From Ovis canadensis (Eukaryota > Chordata > Mammalia > Artiodactyla > Bovidae), in NCBI RefSeq assembly GCF_042477335.2, contig NC_091256.1:38532001-38596000 (forward strand): a DNA stretch of 64,000 nt, in the 5' to 3' direction. This document shows positions 22,102 through 33,977 of this stretch, one piece after another (positions within the stretch are counted from its first letter, which is position 1; every line of letters begins with the position of its first letter). The notes under the pieces are model-generated. The model worked only from the letters and a program-made list of their open reading frames with translations. It was not told the origin of the DNA and searched no databases. A program made the translations under genes and the position numbers.

Positions 22102-24127
22102 GATAAGGGAATATGACTCCGTTGACTAGAACTTGTTCTGAGTTCTTCAGATTAAGCAACATTGGACTTCCAAATTCCTCCTACTTTCCTTTTCTATATT
22201 CTCTCCCCATGGGATATGCTGGAGCCTCACAGCTGGTTCCCAAGGCAGTGGCCCAAACTGCAACACTATGGCTCTTATTTTCCACAACATGCTTCACTCA
22301 TATACTTCCACACCCATAATCAAAACTGGTTAGCTTTCAGGGGGTACTGTAATTCTAATCAGACAAACTAATGCATTCTTCAAATTTAATTATATATGTC
22401 CTTTGGAAATCCACTTCTGATCTCTTTACAGGGAAAGACAGTCACAGTAATAATTGATGCTAAGTTATACTCAGGGACTATGTTTTGAAAGTTGTTGAAA
22501 GCAGAAAAGTTAATCTGTTATCTTAAGTAACTTGATACGAATTAGCAACACTGGCTCAAAGAACAGAAAATTAAGCAGCATAAGTGAATCAGTTTGAGAG
22601 GAAATTTTCTCTAATTAGAAAGAGACTACAGTTGGATTTTTAAATAACTCAAGTCACCTAAGTTCCTGCCTTACCTGTTTCTAGTGGGGTAGCAAACCGA
22701 TTATTTTAGCTAAAACATAGATCAGAGACCAGGCCATTTAAATTCCTTAAGGCAAGATCAGTGTAATGAGTCTGAGAAGAAACTTTTTCAAATTCTGCCC
22801 TTTTCTTTTGGTTCTTCTGAATTTGAATATACTGCCTACTGGCGGACTGTCAAGAAAGATTTATGTTCCCCAATGAGACTAAAGTGCATAAATGAAGTGT
22901 GTGAAAGAAAAGAATCACTAATACAGATGGATTTGAGCATCACATGACCCTTGAAAATATAAGCCAGTGTAAAAATAGTGAAGTTGCAAAACTGGACAAA
23001 CACAGATGAGCCCTACTGTGGACTGTGAAATGGAAATCTTGAAATGGCTCCCAGGGTTTAGTTCCTCAGAAGGCTTTCCCCAAATTTAATTTCCAAGTCT
23101 ATGAGATTCATGGTTGAGCAGGTCAGTCTGGGAACTGTTTATGAATTCAGTTCAGAGGAGAATCTGTCTGATGACTTGAGAGGACATTCTTACACAGGTA
23201 GATACAAATTCAAACTTTGGGGACATTGTGGACTTGGATGAATAATCTAGGGGTGATCTCTGTTACCAATATCAATAGCATGTTACCAGAGAGAAGTCTA
23301 AGAAAACTCTTTATTTGGTTAACATTAACTTTTAATATGGTTTAGAGAAATAATTTCTGCTATTTTTTCTCACTTAGATAAATACTGATTTTTTAGAACT
23401 CAATTTAATTTAGGAATTAAAGGTTTCTGATGAAAGTTGATATGTTTTTGAATCCAAATTATTGCATGTGTCTACTGCATATACTAGTCATCTTATATGC
23501 TTAGAAAGTATTGCTTTGGATGGTTATGCTAATTGCTGTAATTTTCTTTTGTCATTTTGAATCAATTTTCCTTCGTGAAAACAAACGGTTGCAAATCACA
23601 TTCTACATTAGAATTTAGTAGTAAGCTACAGTATATTGATGTAAAATGTTTCGATTATAACACAGAATGGAGAAATCATCAAAATTTTCTATCCATATGA
23701 AAATGGCTTAATACTCACTACTTTATAAACATTCAGCTTAAAACAAGTAGCAATAATATATGAATTTTGTTTCTGCTTCTAAAGACAATCACTCCTTACC
23801 TATGCTTTTTTTAAAATTATTCTGAATGGAATCCAATGCTCTTTTTGTGACAGCTGGATAAATTTAGATATTATTATCCTGGACTGTGTTTTAAATTAAA
23901 TATGCTTAATAGATATTGATAGAGTGCCAACAGTTGGTAGGTACTGCAGGAGACACAAAGAAAATAGATATGACTTTTATCCTTAAATATTTAGGTTCAC
24001 AAAGAGAAATAAAGATTTGGTTTCAGGGGTCTTTTTCTACATAGTTTCACATATTTTTGTTCTTATTTGCATAACCCAATACAAATGTAAGGTAGAGAAA
24101 CTAGGTAGATGTAAGATATATTATAAG
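22102..24127. other. Long repeat-poor stretch, no gene recognised
   Basis: Mostly AT-rich single-copy-looking sequence. I found no exon bounded by splice sites. Conservation data could reveal regulatory elements I cannot see. Confidence 0.4.
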
Positions 24128-24245
24128 GTAGATATAAAACTGAGACCCAGGGGTTGAGGCTTGTTAGACTCACACAGATAATAAGCGAAAGGACCTACGT
24201 TTGAAACCTGTCCTTTCAGTGAAATTCTAGCATTCTTACCATATT
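24128..24245 (-). mobile_element. MIR SINE
   Basis: Antisense MIR traces: aactgagacccag, gactcacacagataataagc, tttgaaacctgtc. Confidence 0.55.
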
Positions 24246-25621
24246 CAAGACAGAACACAGCAAATGCCACAGTGAAAAGAAAGTGCTCTGGGAGTTTGGA
24301 GGAGACCATATAATAATGATTCCCCCCAAATTTTCAATGAATAATAGATGCGTCTCAATGTCTTAGTAGAATCTCTGCTGAGTGCTTTTGATCCCATCAT
24401 TTCTGTTATTTCCTTAGGAAGACCTTTTGTAGATTTGCCTTCACTTCTTTGAGTTGGATTTCTGACATGTTCTCTCTCATTTTCACCTTTTTCCTCTGCA
24501 TTCTTGAAGACTGGTTTGAGTTATACTGTCAAATCAGTTTCTCAGTTTTCTGCAGTATTAATTTGGCTCTTTACTGCCTCTAGCGTTCACTTTTTATGGT
24601 TCATCGTTCCTATTTCCGAAAGGCTATGTTTTCTTGTTTTCCTTGAGAAAATCAAGTAGAAGTTTTCTAAAATTTTCTTCTATATCCTACATAAAATATT
24701 AACAGAACATTTGCTTCTGAGTGTTTAAATTAAAAATCTATCTAATTTTTTAACATTAAAATTAAAACCTCAGTTGCTGTGTGAATTGTCTAATCTCACA
24801 AACTTCTTCATCTGAAAAACAAGGTTAATAATAATATTCCATACACAAGATTGTTACAAAAAGTAAGTGAGATGATACATGTAAAGTACTTGAAGTGATC
24901 TGGGTCCATTCAGGAGATAGAGATCACACAGTATGCTAAACTGGGTAAGTTGATATAAAGTGTATTAACTATGATCAAAGAGTAATCTATGATGTCAGGA
25001 AAATCTGCATGTTTCCCTAGGGCTGAACAAGACAGGAAGAACAAATGTGGAAAGGGCTCAGACCCCTACTGGAGATGTGATTTAGCCCACTAAGTAGCAG
25101 AGAAGTTCACTGGTTTGGCCAGACTAGAGCCGATGAGCAAGCAATAGGCACCCTTGGGAATGCAAGCTGGCCATCAGCAGGGATAGGAGCCTTTCAGAGC
25201 ACCTGGGCCGTGGGGATCCATGGTTTCCCTATTGAAGGGGCTGTGGAAAGGCTTTGCCTAGCTGAGATTGTAAAGTCACAGAGGGATCAGTTTAGGACCT
25301 GTGGTTGGAAAAGGGTCTGTTGAATGAACTCATACCTGTACCACTGACCCCAGTTTCTGTAACAAAGGGCAGGAAATCCTCTTGCTTCAGCAGCAATTCT
25401 CGAGTGTTCTCTACTGAGAAAACAGAATATTGTGTTCAATTTAAAAGAGAAATATTCAAAGGAATTCTTGTTTATCCCAGAACATATGTTGAAAAGGTGA
25501 TTCAGAGTTAGAGATGATATATTGATAACTGACACAAAACTCAAAACTGTGCCTGGCTCAGTAAATATGCCAGTGCTGGAGATAGCATTGCTATTATTAT
25601 TATCTTCTTTTCTTTGCCTGT
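24246..25621. other. Intergenic with one weak MIR
   Basis: 24780-24905 resembles sense MIR (catctgaaaaac, gttaataataatattcc, gatacatgtaaagtac). 24330-24720 could be an old antisense L1/HAL1 fragment. Nothing coding was recognised. Confidence 0.45.
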
Positions 25622-25811
25622 GTGTGTGCTCAGTCACCCAGTCCTGTCCAACCAGTCTTTGGGACCCTTTGGACTATAGCCCATCAAGCTCCTGTGTCCA
25701 TGGGATTTAGGCAAGAGTACTGGAGTGGGTTACCATTACCTTGAGTCTCCTGCATCTCCTTCATCTCCTGCGTTGCAGGCAGATTCTTTACTAATGAGCC
25801 ATCAGGGAAGC
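25622..25811 (-). mobile_element. Bov-tA SINE, diverged
   Basis: Antisense copy with small internal deletions, ending gagccatcagggaagc. Confidence 0.88.
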
Positions 25812-26929
25812 TTTCTTTGGTTAGTAATCTTCGAATAAGGAAACATTTAACCAGCCTGCTGTGGGTTGAGAAGTCAGTTTTACTGAATGTCTTTAGCTCT
25901 TCTCAGCTTTAATTTGAGAGCTAACAGATACTCGTATCTAGAATCAGTATTAAGGTTAATATAGACAATCCTTAGCCTAATTTTCGTCTTAATATGCATT
26001 TATCTAATGGGACCTCCCCTACTCTTACAGCTGACTTCCCTGATTATCAGAGACTGATGCTTTGTGTAGGATTTTGGGGGATACAAAATCAGAAACCCCT
26101 TTCTCACATGCTTTGCTGCCAGAATCCATCCCTTCATGGCCCTGCCCACAGTGCTTCCAGGGTGTGATATACCACAGGACATCCTTTTCTATGCTTGACA
26201 CTGCTAGTTCTGTGGTATTATAGCAGTGACAATCTCTGAATGGAAATGTGGGAACAGGGAAAGAGGGCATCAATCTACCTGAAGCAGGAAAATATTCTGG
26301 TGCAGTAGATGCATAAATGGTTTTCCAGTCAGTGCAATGCAAGAGAATGAGTCTTTTCCTACCTTCTTTGTGGAATTATATTTGCTTTTCTGTTTTAGAA
26401 GATGGGATAGGTAGAGTCAGAAATGTATTTTCCAGCCAATTGCCATACATCCCATTGTTGGTAAGACATCCCAATAGACTCTTTCAGTCCAGGATTTGCC
26501 ATTACTCTTTGTTGTTTTATGTATCTTTTCAATATTTTACTGGGAAGTTGAGAGAAGGAATATTAGGGGCAACTTATCATGCCATATTATTATTAAATCG
26601 TGAATCTATAATGTGGCATCTTTCTATGATTTCTTAAAGTATAATTGATAGTGGTAGTTATAATAACAACAAAAATAGTAGCTATCATTTATGAAGTGCT
26701 TGCCATATGGAAGCTACTACTCATTTCTCATTTACTTTTAATAAAATACTATGAGATGTAGCATTGCATTATTTTGCATTTTAATTTCATAAATTTTTTA
26801 AAATTTTTCTTAGGAAGAGTATATAAGCTTTGGGGTAGATTCAGTAATCCAGATGAGAGAGGGAGTATCTTTTCATGTATAGTGGATAAAGGAAGGTTTT
26901 GAAGGAAATGTTAGGAAAAGCAAATCATG
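25812..26929. other. Intergenic, no gene recognised
   Basis: 26650-26800 looks like decayed antisense MIR. The 106-codon plus frame at 26317-26637 has no recognisable domain. The right edge (about 26860 on) belongs to a sequence duplicated at 34460-34650. Confidence 0.45.
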
Positions 26930-28009
26930 ACAATTAGCAAGTCAGTTCAGTTCAGTTGCTCTGCCGTGTCTGACTGTTTGCGACCCCATGGATTGTAGCA
27001 TGCCAGGCCTCCCTGTCCATTACCAACTCCCGGAGTCTACTCAAACTCATATTCATTGAGTTGGTGATGCCATTCAACCATCTCAACTTCTGTCGTCCCC
27101 TTCTCCTCCTGCCTTCAATCTTTCCCAGCATCAGGGTCTTTTTAAATGAGCCAGATCTTCTCATCAGGTGGCCAAAGTATTGGAGTTTCAACTTCAACAT
27201 CAGTCCTTCCAATGAACATTCAGGACTGATTTCCTTTAGGATGGACTGGTTGGATCTCCTTGCAGTCCAAGGGACTCTCAAGAGTCTTCTCCAGCACCAC
27301 AGTTCAAAAGCATAAATTCTTCAGTGCTCAGCTTTCATTATAGTCCAACTCTCACATGACTACTGGAAAAATCATAACCTTGACTAGAGGGACCTTAGTC
27401 GGCAAATTAATGTCTCTGCTTTTGAATATGCTATCTAGGTTGGTCATAACTTTCTTTCCAAGGAGCAAGCGTCTTTTAATTTCATGGCTGCAATCACCAT
27501 CTACAGTGATTTTGGAACCCCAAAATATAAAGTCTGTCACTGTTTCAACTGTTTCCTCATCTATTTGCTATGAAGTGATGGGACCAAATGCCGTAATCTT
27601 AGTTTTCTGAATGTTGAGCTTTAAGCCAACTTTTTCACTCTCCTCTTTCACTTTCATCAAGAGGCTCTTTATTCTTCTTCACTTTCTGCCATAAGGGTGG
27701 TGTCATCTGCATATCTGAGGTTATTGATATTTCTCCCGGCAATCTTGATTCCAGCTTGTGCTTCCTCTAGCTCAGCGTTTCTCATGATGTACTCTGCATA
27801 GAAGTTAAATAAGCAGGGTGACAATATACAGCCTTGACGTCCTCCTTTCCCTATTTGGAACCAGTCTGTTGTTCCATGTCCAGTTCTAACTGTTGCTTCG
27901 TGACCTGCATTCAGATTTCTCAAGAGGCAGGTCAGTTGACAAAACGTGGTCCACTGGAGAAGGGAATGGCAAACCACTTCAATGCTCTTGTCTTGAGAAC
28001 AATTAGCAA
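26930..28009 (-). mobile_element. BovB with 5' inversion and 11-bp TSD
   Basis: 26941-27935 is antisense BovB from the 3' tail to the middle of the RT domain (minus peptide contains RQGCILSPCLFNFYAEY). 27936-27998 then runs in sense orientation with sequence from the BovB region upstream of the RT (gtggtccactggagaaggga). The whole is flanked by acaattagcaa at 26930-26940 and 27999-28009. Frames are broken. Confidence 0.92.
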
Positions 28010-28023
28010 AGGGTATATATAAA

Positions 28024-28153
28024 CCTTGGAGAAGGAAATGGCAACCCACTCCAGTATTCTTGCCTAGAGAATCCCATGGACAGAGGAGCCTGGTGGGCTG
28101 CTGCTCTAGGGTTGCACAGAGTTGGACACGACTGAAGCTACTTAGCATGCATG
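28024..28153 (+). mobile_element. BovA-type SINE
   Basis: Sense headless BovA, from ggagaaggaaatggcaaccc to ctgaagctacttagcatgca. Confidence 0.88.
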
Positions 28154-28383
28154 CATGCATATTCAAGTGGCGCTAGTGGTAAGGAACCCACCTGTCAATG
28201 CAAGAAATTTGAGAGACATGGGGTTCGACCCCTGGGGAAGATCCCCTGAAGGAGGGCATGGAAACTTACTCCAGTATTCTTGCCTGGAGAATCCTATGGA
28301 CAGAGGAGACTGGCAGGCTACAGTCCATAGGGTCACACAGAGTCGGACACGACTGGAGCGACTTAGCATGCACCCATGCATAT
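28154..28383 (+). mobile_element. Bov-tA SINE nested in BovA tail
   Basis: Sense Bov-tA (28163-28374) with flanks catgcatat at 28154-28162 and 28375-28383. Confidence 0.88.
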
Positions 28384-29080
28384 GTAAAGCTCTGGATCTG
28401 CAAATGGATTCCTTTAAAACCATCGCCACCCTCACACTTCTGAAAGTCTGTGCTTCCTCTGGAGGTACTGGTTTGAAGGAACACTTCTTTCAATGATTAA
28501 TTAAAGCATCTATAAGGGCTGGAAGTTCAGGTGAGCAGTTGCTCAAGGGCTCCAGAGTTCAGCATGTGCAGGGTAGCAGGCCACGGACACCATGTACAGG
28601 GGTGTGCTGGATAAGGATTCCCCCAAGTACACTGGCCCCTCTAGGCCCACCAGTCTCAGCCTGGGCGCATACGCCTATAGCCCCTGCTGTTTTCATGTCT
28701 TTCAATAATATTTTTTGTCAAACTATCAATCTGTGGATTTAGCTCATTGAATCCCAATGAAAATTCTGTCAGGTGCATAACTAGCACTGCCAAATCAATT
28801 AGTTAAATTGTGACTTTTGATCATAAAATTTGACTTAATTTTTCAGTTCAAATAAATTCATTAATAAACATTTCAAAAGCTATTACAGAAAGCTCTGGAA
28901 GGATGATTGCATTTTAAATGGATTAATAAAACCAGTCAAATCACAATTAAATAATGCAGATATAATTTATTCATTTTACTAGATTAAACAAATAGGAATA
29001 AACCTATACACATTTCTCATCATTTAAATTGTAATGATGCAATGTAATATGTGGTAAAATATAACTATACATTAAAATAT
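28384..29080. other. Intergenic; left edge duplicated elsewhere
   Basis: 28384-28480 continues the sequence shared with 34460-34650. The remainder has no recognised gene or repeat. Confidence 0.5.
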
Positions 29081-29307
29081 GGGCTTCCCAGATGGAGCTA
29101 GTGGTAAAGAACCTGCCTGCCAGTGCAGGAGATGTAAGGGATATGGCTTCAGTCCTTAGGTTGAGAAGATCTCCTAGAGGAGGGTATGGCACCCACTCTA
29201 GTATTCTTACCTAGAGAATCCCATGGATCGCGGAGCCTGGTGGGCTACAGTCCATTGGGTTGTAGAGTTGGACACAACTGAAATGACTTAGCACGCATGC
29301 ACACATA
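29081..29307 (+). mobile_element. Bov-tA SINE, diverged
   Basis: Sense copy with full head and body, between similar AT-rich flanks (attaaaatat / attaaaaaat). Confidence 0.9.
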
Positions 29308-29364
29308 TTAAAAAATAATGAAGGAAGAGTAACTAATTAAAAGTAATTAAAAGCATGATAAGTT

Positions 29365-29567
29365 AAGTCGCTCAGTCGTGTCCGACTCTTTGCGACCCCC
29401 TGAACTGTAGCCCACCAGGCTTCTCCGTCCATGGGATTCTCCAGGCAAGAATACTGGAGTGGGTTACCATTTCCTTCTCCAAAAGGGTGTGTTGCCTCCC
29501 CGTCGGGGAATCGAACCCCGGTCTTCCACATGACAGGCGGGGATACTCACCACTATACTAACGAGGA
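29365..29567 (-). mobile_element. Chimeric SINE: tRNA-Asp head fused to BovA
   Basis: Read on the minus strand: a 72-nt tRNA-Asp sequence (29567-29496), an 11-nt trailer, a TTTT (29484-29481), then a BovA monomer starting ggagaaggaaatgg and ending with the normal tail at 29365. In ordinary Bov-tA this head is a different tRNA-like sequence joined by gaagatcccctggagaagg. No strong TSD: atgata occurs on both sides. Confidence 0.8.
29496..29567 (-). tRNA. tRNA-Asp(GTC)-like sequence, probable retrocopy
   Basis: 72 nt, as in mammalian tRNA-Asp(GTC), which it matches at 69 of 72 positions by my recall. The acceptor, D and T arms are intact. B box ggttcgattcc is at 29517-29507, A-box tagtatagtgg near 29560-29550, and anticodon GTC is kept. 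All three differences lie at the anticodon loop and 3' stem, leaving one G-U pair and one mismatch at the outer end of that stem. A trailer and TTTT stop follow. The fused BovA body suggests a retroposed transcript, not a native tRNA gene. It could still be transcribed by Pol III. Confidence 0.85.
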
Positions 29568-29985
29568 CGGCAAATGATATTTCCTTAGTATTGAAAACTG
29601 GTTATCAGCTTTCGCTATAAAGTAAAAAATCATAGACACTACTTCAAAAATAACTCTGTTCATGTCATATATATCATAATCAAAATAGCCCTGTGTTTAA
29701 TGGGAGAGAACAGCATATGAAGCTAAAAAATCTATTTGGCCCAGCATCTAGGAAGTAAATCTTTATAGCAGATAGCAAATATTACATACATCATGAAACA
29801 AAGTAAGATGATGATTGAATGTAATCTGAATATATAGTTCACGACATAATCAAATTATATGTTTTAATTTACTGCATAGCAGAATGTATATGTATATAAC
29901 ACATATATAGCAGAATGAATTTAAAATAAATCACTTTGCCTTTCAGTCCCCTGGTTTCACCCAGTGTGTTTCGAAGAATCTGATG
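29568..29985. other. Intergenic, no gene recognised
   Basis: AT-rich; nothing recognised. Confidence 0.4.
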
Positions 29986-30880
29986 CTCTATGAAATATTC
30001 TAATTATATTAAAAGAATTGGAGCACTCTTTGACATAAATCACAGCAAGACCCTCTATAACCCACCTCCTAAAGTAATGGAAATAAAAACAAAAACAAAC
30101 AGATGGGACCTAATTAAACTTAAAAGCTTTTGCACAGTGAAGGAAAGTATAAACATGGTGAAAAGACAACCCTCAGAATGGGAGAAAACAATAGTGAATG
30201 AAACAACTGACAAAGAATTAATCTCCAAAATGTACAAGCAGGTCATTCAGCTCAATACCAAAAAAAACCCAAAAAACTCAATCAAAAAGTGAGCAGAAGG
30301 CCTAACCAGACATTTTTCCAAAGAAGACACACAGGTGGCTAATAAACATATGAAAAGATGCTAGCACAACATTGGTCATTATTAGAAAAATGTAAATCAA
30401 AACTGTAACGAGTTATCACCTCACACCAGTCAGAATGACCATCATCAAAAATCTACAAACAATAAATGCTGGAGAGGATGTGGAGACAAGGGAACCCTCT
30501 TCCCTGTTGATGGGAATGCAAACTGATATAGTCACTGTGAACAGTATGGAGATTCCTTAAAAAACTAGCAATAAAACTGCCATATGATCCAAGAATCCCA
30601 TTACTGGGTATATACCCTGAGGAAACCAAAATTGAAAAATACACATGAACCTCCAGTGTTCACTGCAGCACTATTTACAACAGCTAGGACACGGAAGCAA
30701 CCTAAATGCTCATTGACAGATGAATGGATAAAGAAGTTGTGGTACATACACACAATGCAATATTACTCAGCCGTAAAAAGGAATGTGTTTGACTCAGTTC
30801 TAATAAGGTGGATGAACCTAGAGCCTATTATACAGACTGAAGTAAGTCAGAAAGAGAAAAACAAATACCGTATATTATCA

Positions 30881-31113
30881 CATAAATATGGGCTTCCCTG
30901 TTGGCTCAGATGGTAAAGAATCCACCTGCAATGCAGGAGACCTGGGTTCAATCCCTGTGTTGAGAAGATCCCCTAGAGGAGGACATGGCAACTTACTCCA
31001 ATATTCTTGCCTGGAGAATCCCCATGCACAGAGGAGTCTGGAGGTCTATAGTCCATGGGGTCACAAAGAGTCAGACACGACTGAGTGACTAAGCACACAA
31101 TGCATAAATATGG
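30881..31113 (+). mobile_element. Bov-tA SINE with 11-bp TSD
   Basis: Sense copy (30892-31102) flanked by cataaatatgg at 30881-30891 and 31103-31113, inside the L1. Confidence 0.95.
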
Positions 31114-31395
31114 AATCTAGAAAGATGGTACTGATGAACCTATTTGCATGGCAGTAATGGAGACACAGATATAGACAACAGAATTATGGACACAGTGGGG
31201 GAAGGAGAGGGTGGGGCAAATGGAGAGAGTAGCCGGGAAACATATACATTACCGTATGTAAAATTAGACAGTCAGTGGAAATTTGCTATACAATGCAGGG
31301 AGCTCAAATTCAGTGCTCAGTGATAAGCTAGAGGGGTGGGATGGGATGGGAGGTGGGAGAGAAGTTCAAGAGGGAGGGAATATACATATACCTAT

Positions 31396-31671
31396 GGAGA
31401 AGGCAATGGCACCCTACTCCAGTACTCTTGCCTGGAAAATCCCATGGACGGAGGAGCCTGGTAGGCTGCAGTCCATGAGGTCGCAAACAGTCGGACGCGA
31501 CCGAGCGACTTCACTTTCACGTTTCACTTTCATGCATTGGAGAAGGAAATGGCAACCCACTCCAGTGTTCTTGCCTAGAGAATCCCAGGGGCAGTGGAGC
31601 CTGGTGGGCTGCCATCTCAGGAGTTGCACAGAGTCGGACACGACTGAAAAGACGTAGCAGCAGCAGCAGCA
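31396..31671 (+). mobile_element. Bov-A2 SINE
   Basis: Complete sense two-monomer copy ending in an AGC run, inside the L1 3'UTR. L1 sequence resumes as atggctgattcatgttgat. Confidence 0.94.
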
Positions 31672-31830
31672 TGGCTGATTCATGTTGATATATGGTAGAA
31701 ACCAACGCAATATTTTTAAGTAATTATCTTCCAATTAAAAATAAAGTTTTAAAAAAGAAAAAAAACATTAGTGTCACTACACCAAGCAGTACTGCTTCAC
31801 TCTTTGACAGTGCTTTTGTTTCCAGCTAAT

Positions 31831-32061
31831 AAAATCTGATGTAAGTGTTAGTCACTCAGTTATGTCCACCTCTTTGTGACCCCGTGGATTGTAGCCTGCC
31901 AGGATCCTCTGTCCATGAAATTCTCCAGGCACGAATACTGGAGTGGGTTGCCGTTCCCTTCTCCAGGGGATCTTCCTGACCCAGGGATTGAACCTGGATC
32001 TCCTGCATTGCAGGCAGATTCTTTACCATCTGAGCCACCAGGGAAAGAACAAAATCTGATG
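31831..32061 (-). mobile_element. Bov-tA SINE with 11-bp TSD
   Basis: Antisense copy (31842-32050) flanked by aaaatctgatg at 31831-31841 and 32051-32061. Confidence 0.95.
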
Positions 32062-33350
32062 AGAAGGAGTATTATGAATAGCTGAAAAATATTGCTTAAA
32101 AATATTAAAACAGGATAAAAAGCCTTATTTAGTAATCAATATTTTTTACTGATTCTTTTTGTTTTGCATTTATTCAGTTTTCCATTAAGACTAAAGAATT
32201 CTTGGACACTGGTTAGGGTGTGGAAGAGGAAAGTCCTCATCAATTCGATGTCCACATTGCACAATAATCTGATTCCAGGACATCTCTATAGTTGCCATTT
32301 CTAGCACGACATGCTTCATTGTTCACAGAAATAAAGTACGATGAAAATATGAACATGTTGATAGATATTTTAAAAATATTTTTGAAAAAGAGAAAAAAAA
32401 TATTCTTGAAGTTGTATCCAAGAGCTTCTACTCTCTGTACAACACTTGCCCAGCTGCGAGGTCTGCTTGGTCCACAGAAAGTCTTCTGGGGGCTCCCTGA
32501 GGCCGGGGCCCTGAGGGACAGCCTGGTGGGGAGGTAGAAACTTGGCAGGGTGGACTCTGCTAAGTCCATGGGACGGTTATTAGAGCCTCTTGCTCAGGCC
32601 CATCCTGCGGGCTTTGTGCTGTGTATCCAGTCTGGAGAGGGTTCAGGGCATGTTAGGATGGGGGCCAGTAGAGGTGAGGCTGCAGGAGAAGGCAGGTGTG
32701 AGCTGACACCCTGCCACCTCCTCAGGTCACAGTCTGCAAGCTTTCTGTCTTATCTGGGTTCCACTTCCTTTCTCCAGGAGTCTAGTCCCTACAGGGGCCT
32801 CCCACATTTGAGTCTGTGGAGGAGGAGTGGGTGGTCCCCTCACCAGCTGGGGGTTATGACTTCTCCAGAGATGGGCCCAGGGGATACAGCGGTGGGGTGG
32901 GTGAGCTGTCCAAGGTTACTCAGAGGGTTGGTGGCAGGACTGGGACTCACACCAGGCCTCCTGGGCCCCCACAGGAGCCACATTCCCAGCACCTGAGTCC
33001 CCAAGGCCCCTATCTCACAAGGTTGGTCAGGGAGCTATAACATACTCCTCCTTGACAGGCATTGGGAAGGGGGCACCCAGGAGGCTGGCGGAGCTGGGGC
33101 ACAGGTACTCAAACAGTGGCACAGCTGGAGTGGGGGGTCACATCATGGCTGTGGGGGGTGCCGCCGCTGCTGTTACTTCTTCTGGTTCGCTTTGTGCTCC
33201 CTTGCCTGCTGATTTTGGAACCAGATCTTCACGTGACTTTCAGTAAGCCCCCATTAGCAGCCAGCTCTGATTTCCCCTGGATGGCGATGTAATGACTGTA
33301 CGGGAATTCCTTCTCCAGCTCCAGGCACTGGTGATCAGTGTAGCTGTTTT

Positions 33351-33569
33351 GTTGGTATAGTCCCTAAGTCGAGTCTAACTCTTTTGCAATCTCATGGACT
33401 GTAGCCCATCAGGCTCCTCTGTCCATGGGATTTCTCAGGCAAGAATACTGGAGTTGGTTGCCATTTTCTTCTCCAGGCGATCTTCCAGACCCAGGGATCG
33501 AACCCCTGTCTCCTGCATTGGCAGGCGGATTCTTTAATATGAGCCATTAGGGAAGCCAGTTTGGTGTAG
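33351..33569 (-). mobile_element. Bov-tA SINE splitting the CDX1 homeobox
   Basis: Antisense Bov-tA (33361-33559). Flanks gttggtatag (33351-33360) and tttggtgtag (33560-33569) are a decayed TSD. The insertion falls in the YTDH codons of homeodomain helix 1 region. Confidence 0.92.
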
Positions 33570-33764
33570 ACTACATAGTTTTCATCTTTGGTCCCGGTCT
33601 TACCCCTGCCACTGCCACCTTCAGGTGCCAGACTACACCACACCCACTCACAGGAAATCTGGCTTTGCCCTCCGGGTGAGGACGGTATGCCTGGGCTGCA
33701 GAGGGACTGCACCAGGAGACCAGGGCCACGCCCCCAGGGACGTGGGTGCCATGTGCTAAAGCTC

Positions 33765-33977
33765 CACGTGTGTGTTGGTCGCTCAGTCATGTTCGACTCT
33801 TGGCGGCCCCATGGACTATAGCCTGCCAGGGTCCTTTGTCCATGGGATTCTCCAGGCAAGAATGCTGGAGTGGGTTGCCATTCACTTCTCCAGGGTAATC
33901 TTTCTCACCCAGGAATCAAACCCTGGTCTCCCATGTTGGAAGCATATTCTTTACCTTCTGAGCCACCAGGGAAGCCT
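33765..33977 (-). mobile_element. Bov-tA SINE in the CDX1 pseudogene
   Basis: Antisense copy between ctaaagctc and ctaaaagctc flanks; it splits the alanine/proline-rich N-terminal half. Confidence 0.92.

Larger units (their letters stand above)
29990..31775 (+). mobile_element. Bovine L1 3' end with two nested SINEs
   Basis: Sense distal ORF2 (peptide includes [20 protein letters not shown] and YTLRKPKLKNTHEPP), then 3'UTR, aataaag and an A-rich tail near 31740-31770. Interrupted by a Bov-tA and a Bov-A2. Frames are broken. Confidence 0.93.

Noticed and set aside
26317-26637. 106-codon plus frame
   Set aside because: Part overlaps AT-rich sequence with no domain I recognise; chance openness is likely.
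29496-29567. Calling a native functional tRNA-Asp gene
   Set aside because: It is fused to a BovA body and has a mismatch and a G-U pair in the anticodon stem; a retroposed copy is more likely.
33351-33569. Reading the break in the CDX1 homeobox as an intron
   Set aside because: The interruption is a Bov-tA with a decayed target duplication, not spliceosomal sequence.
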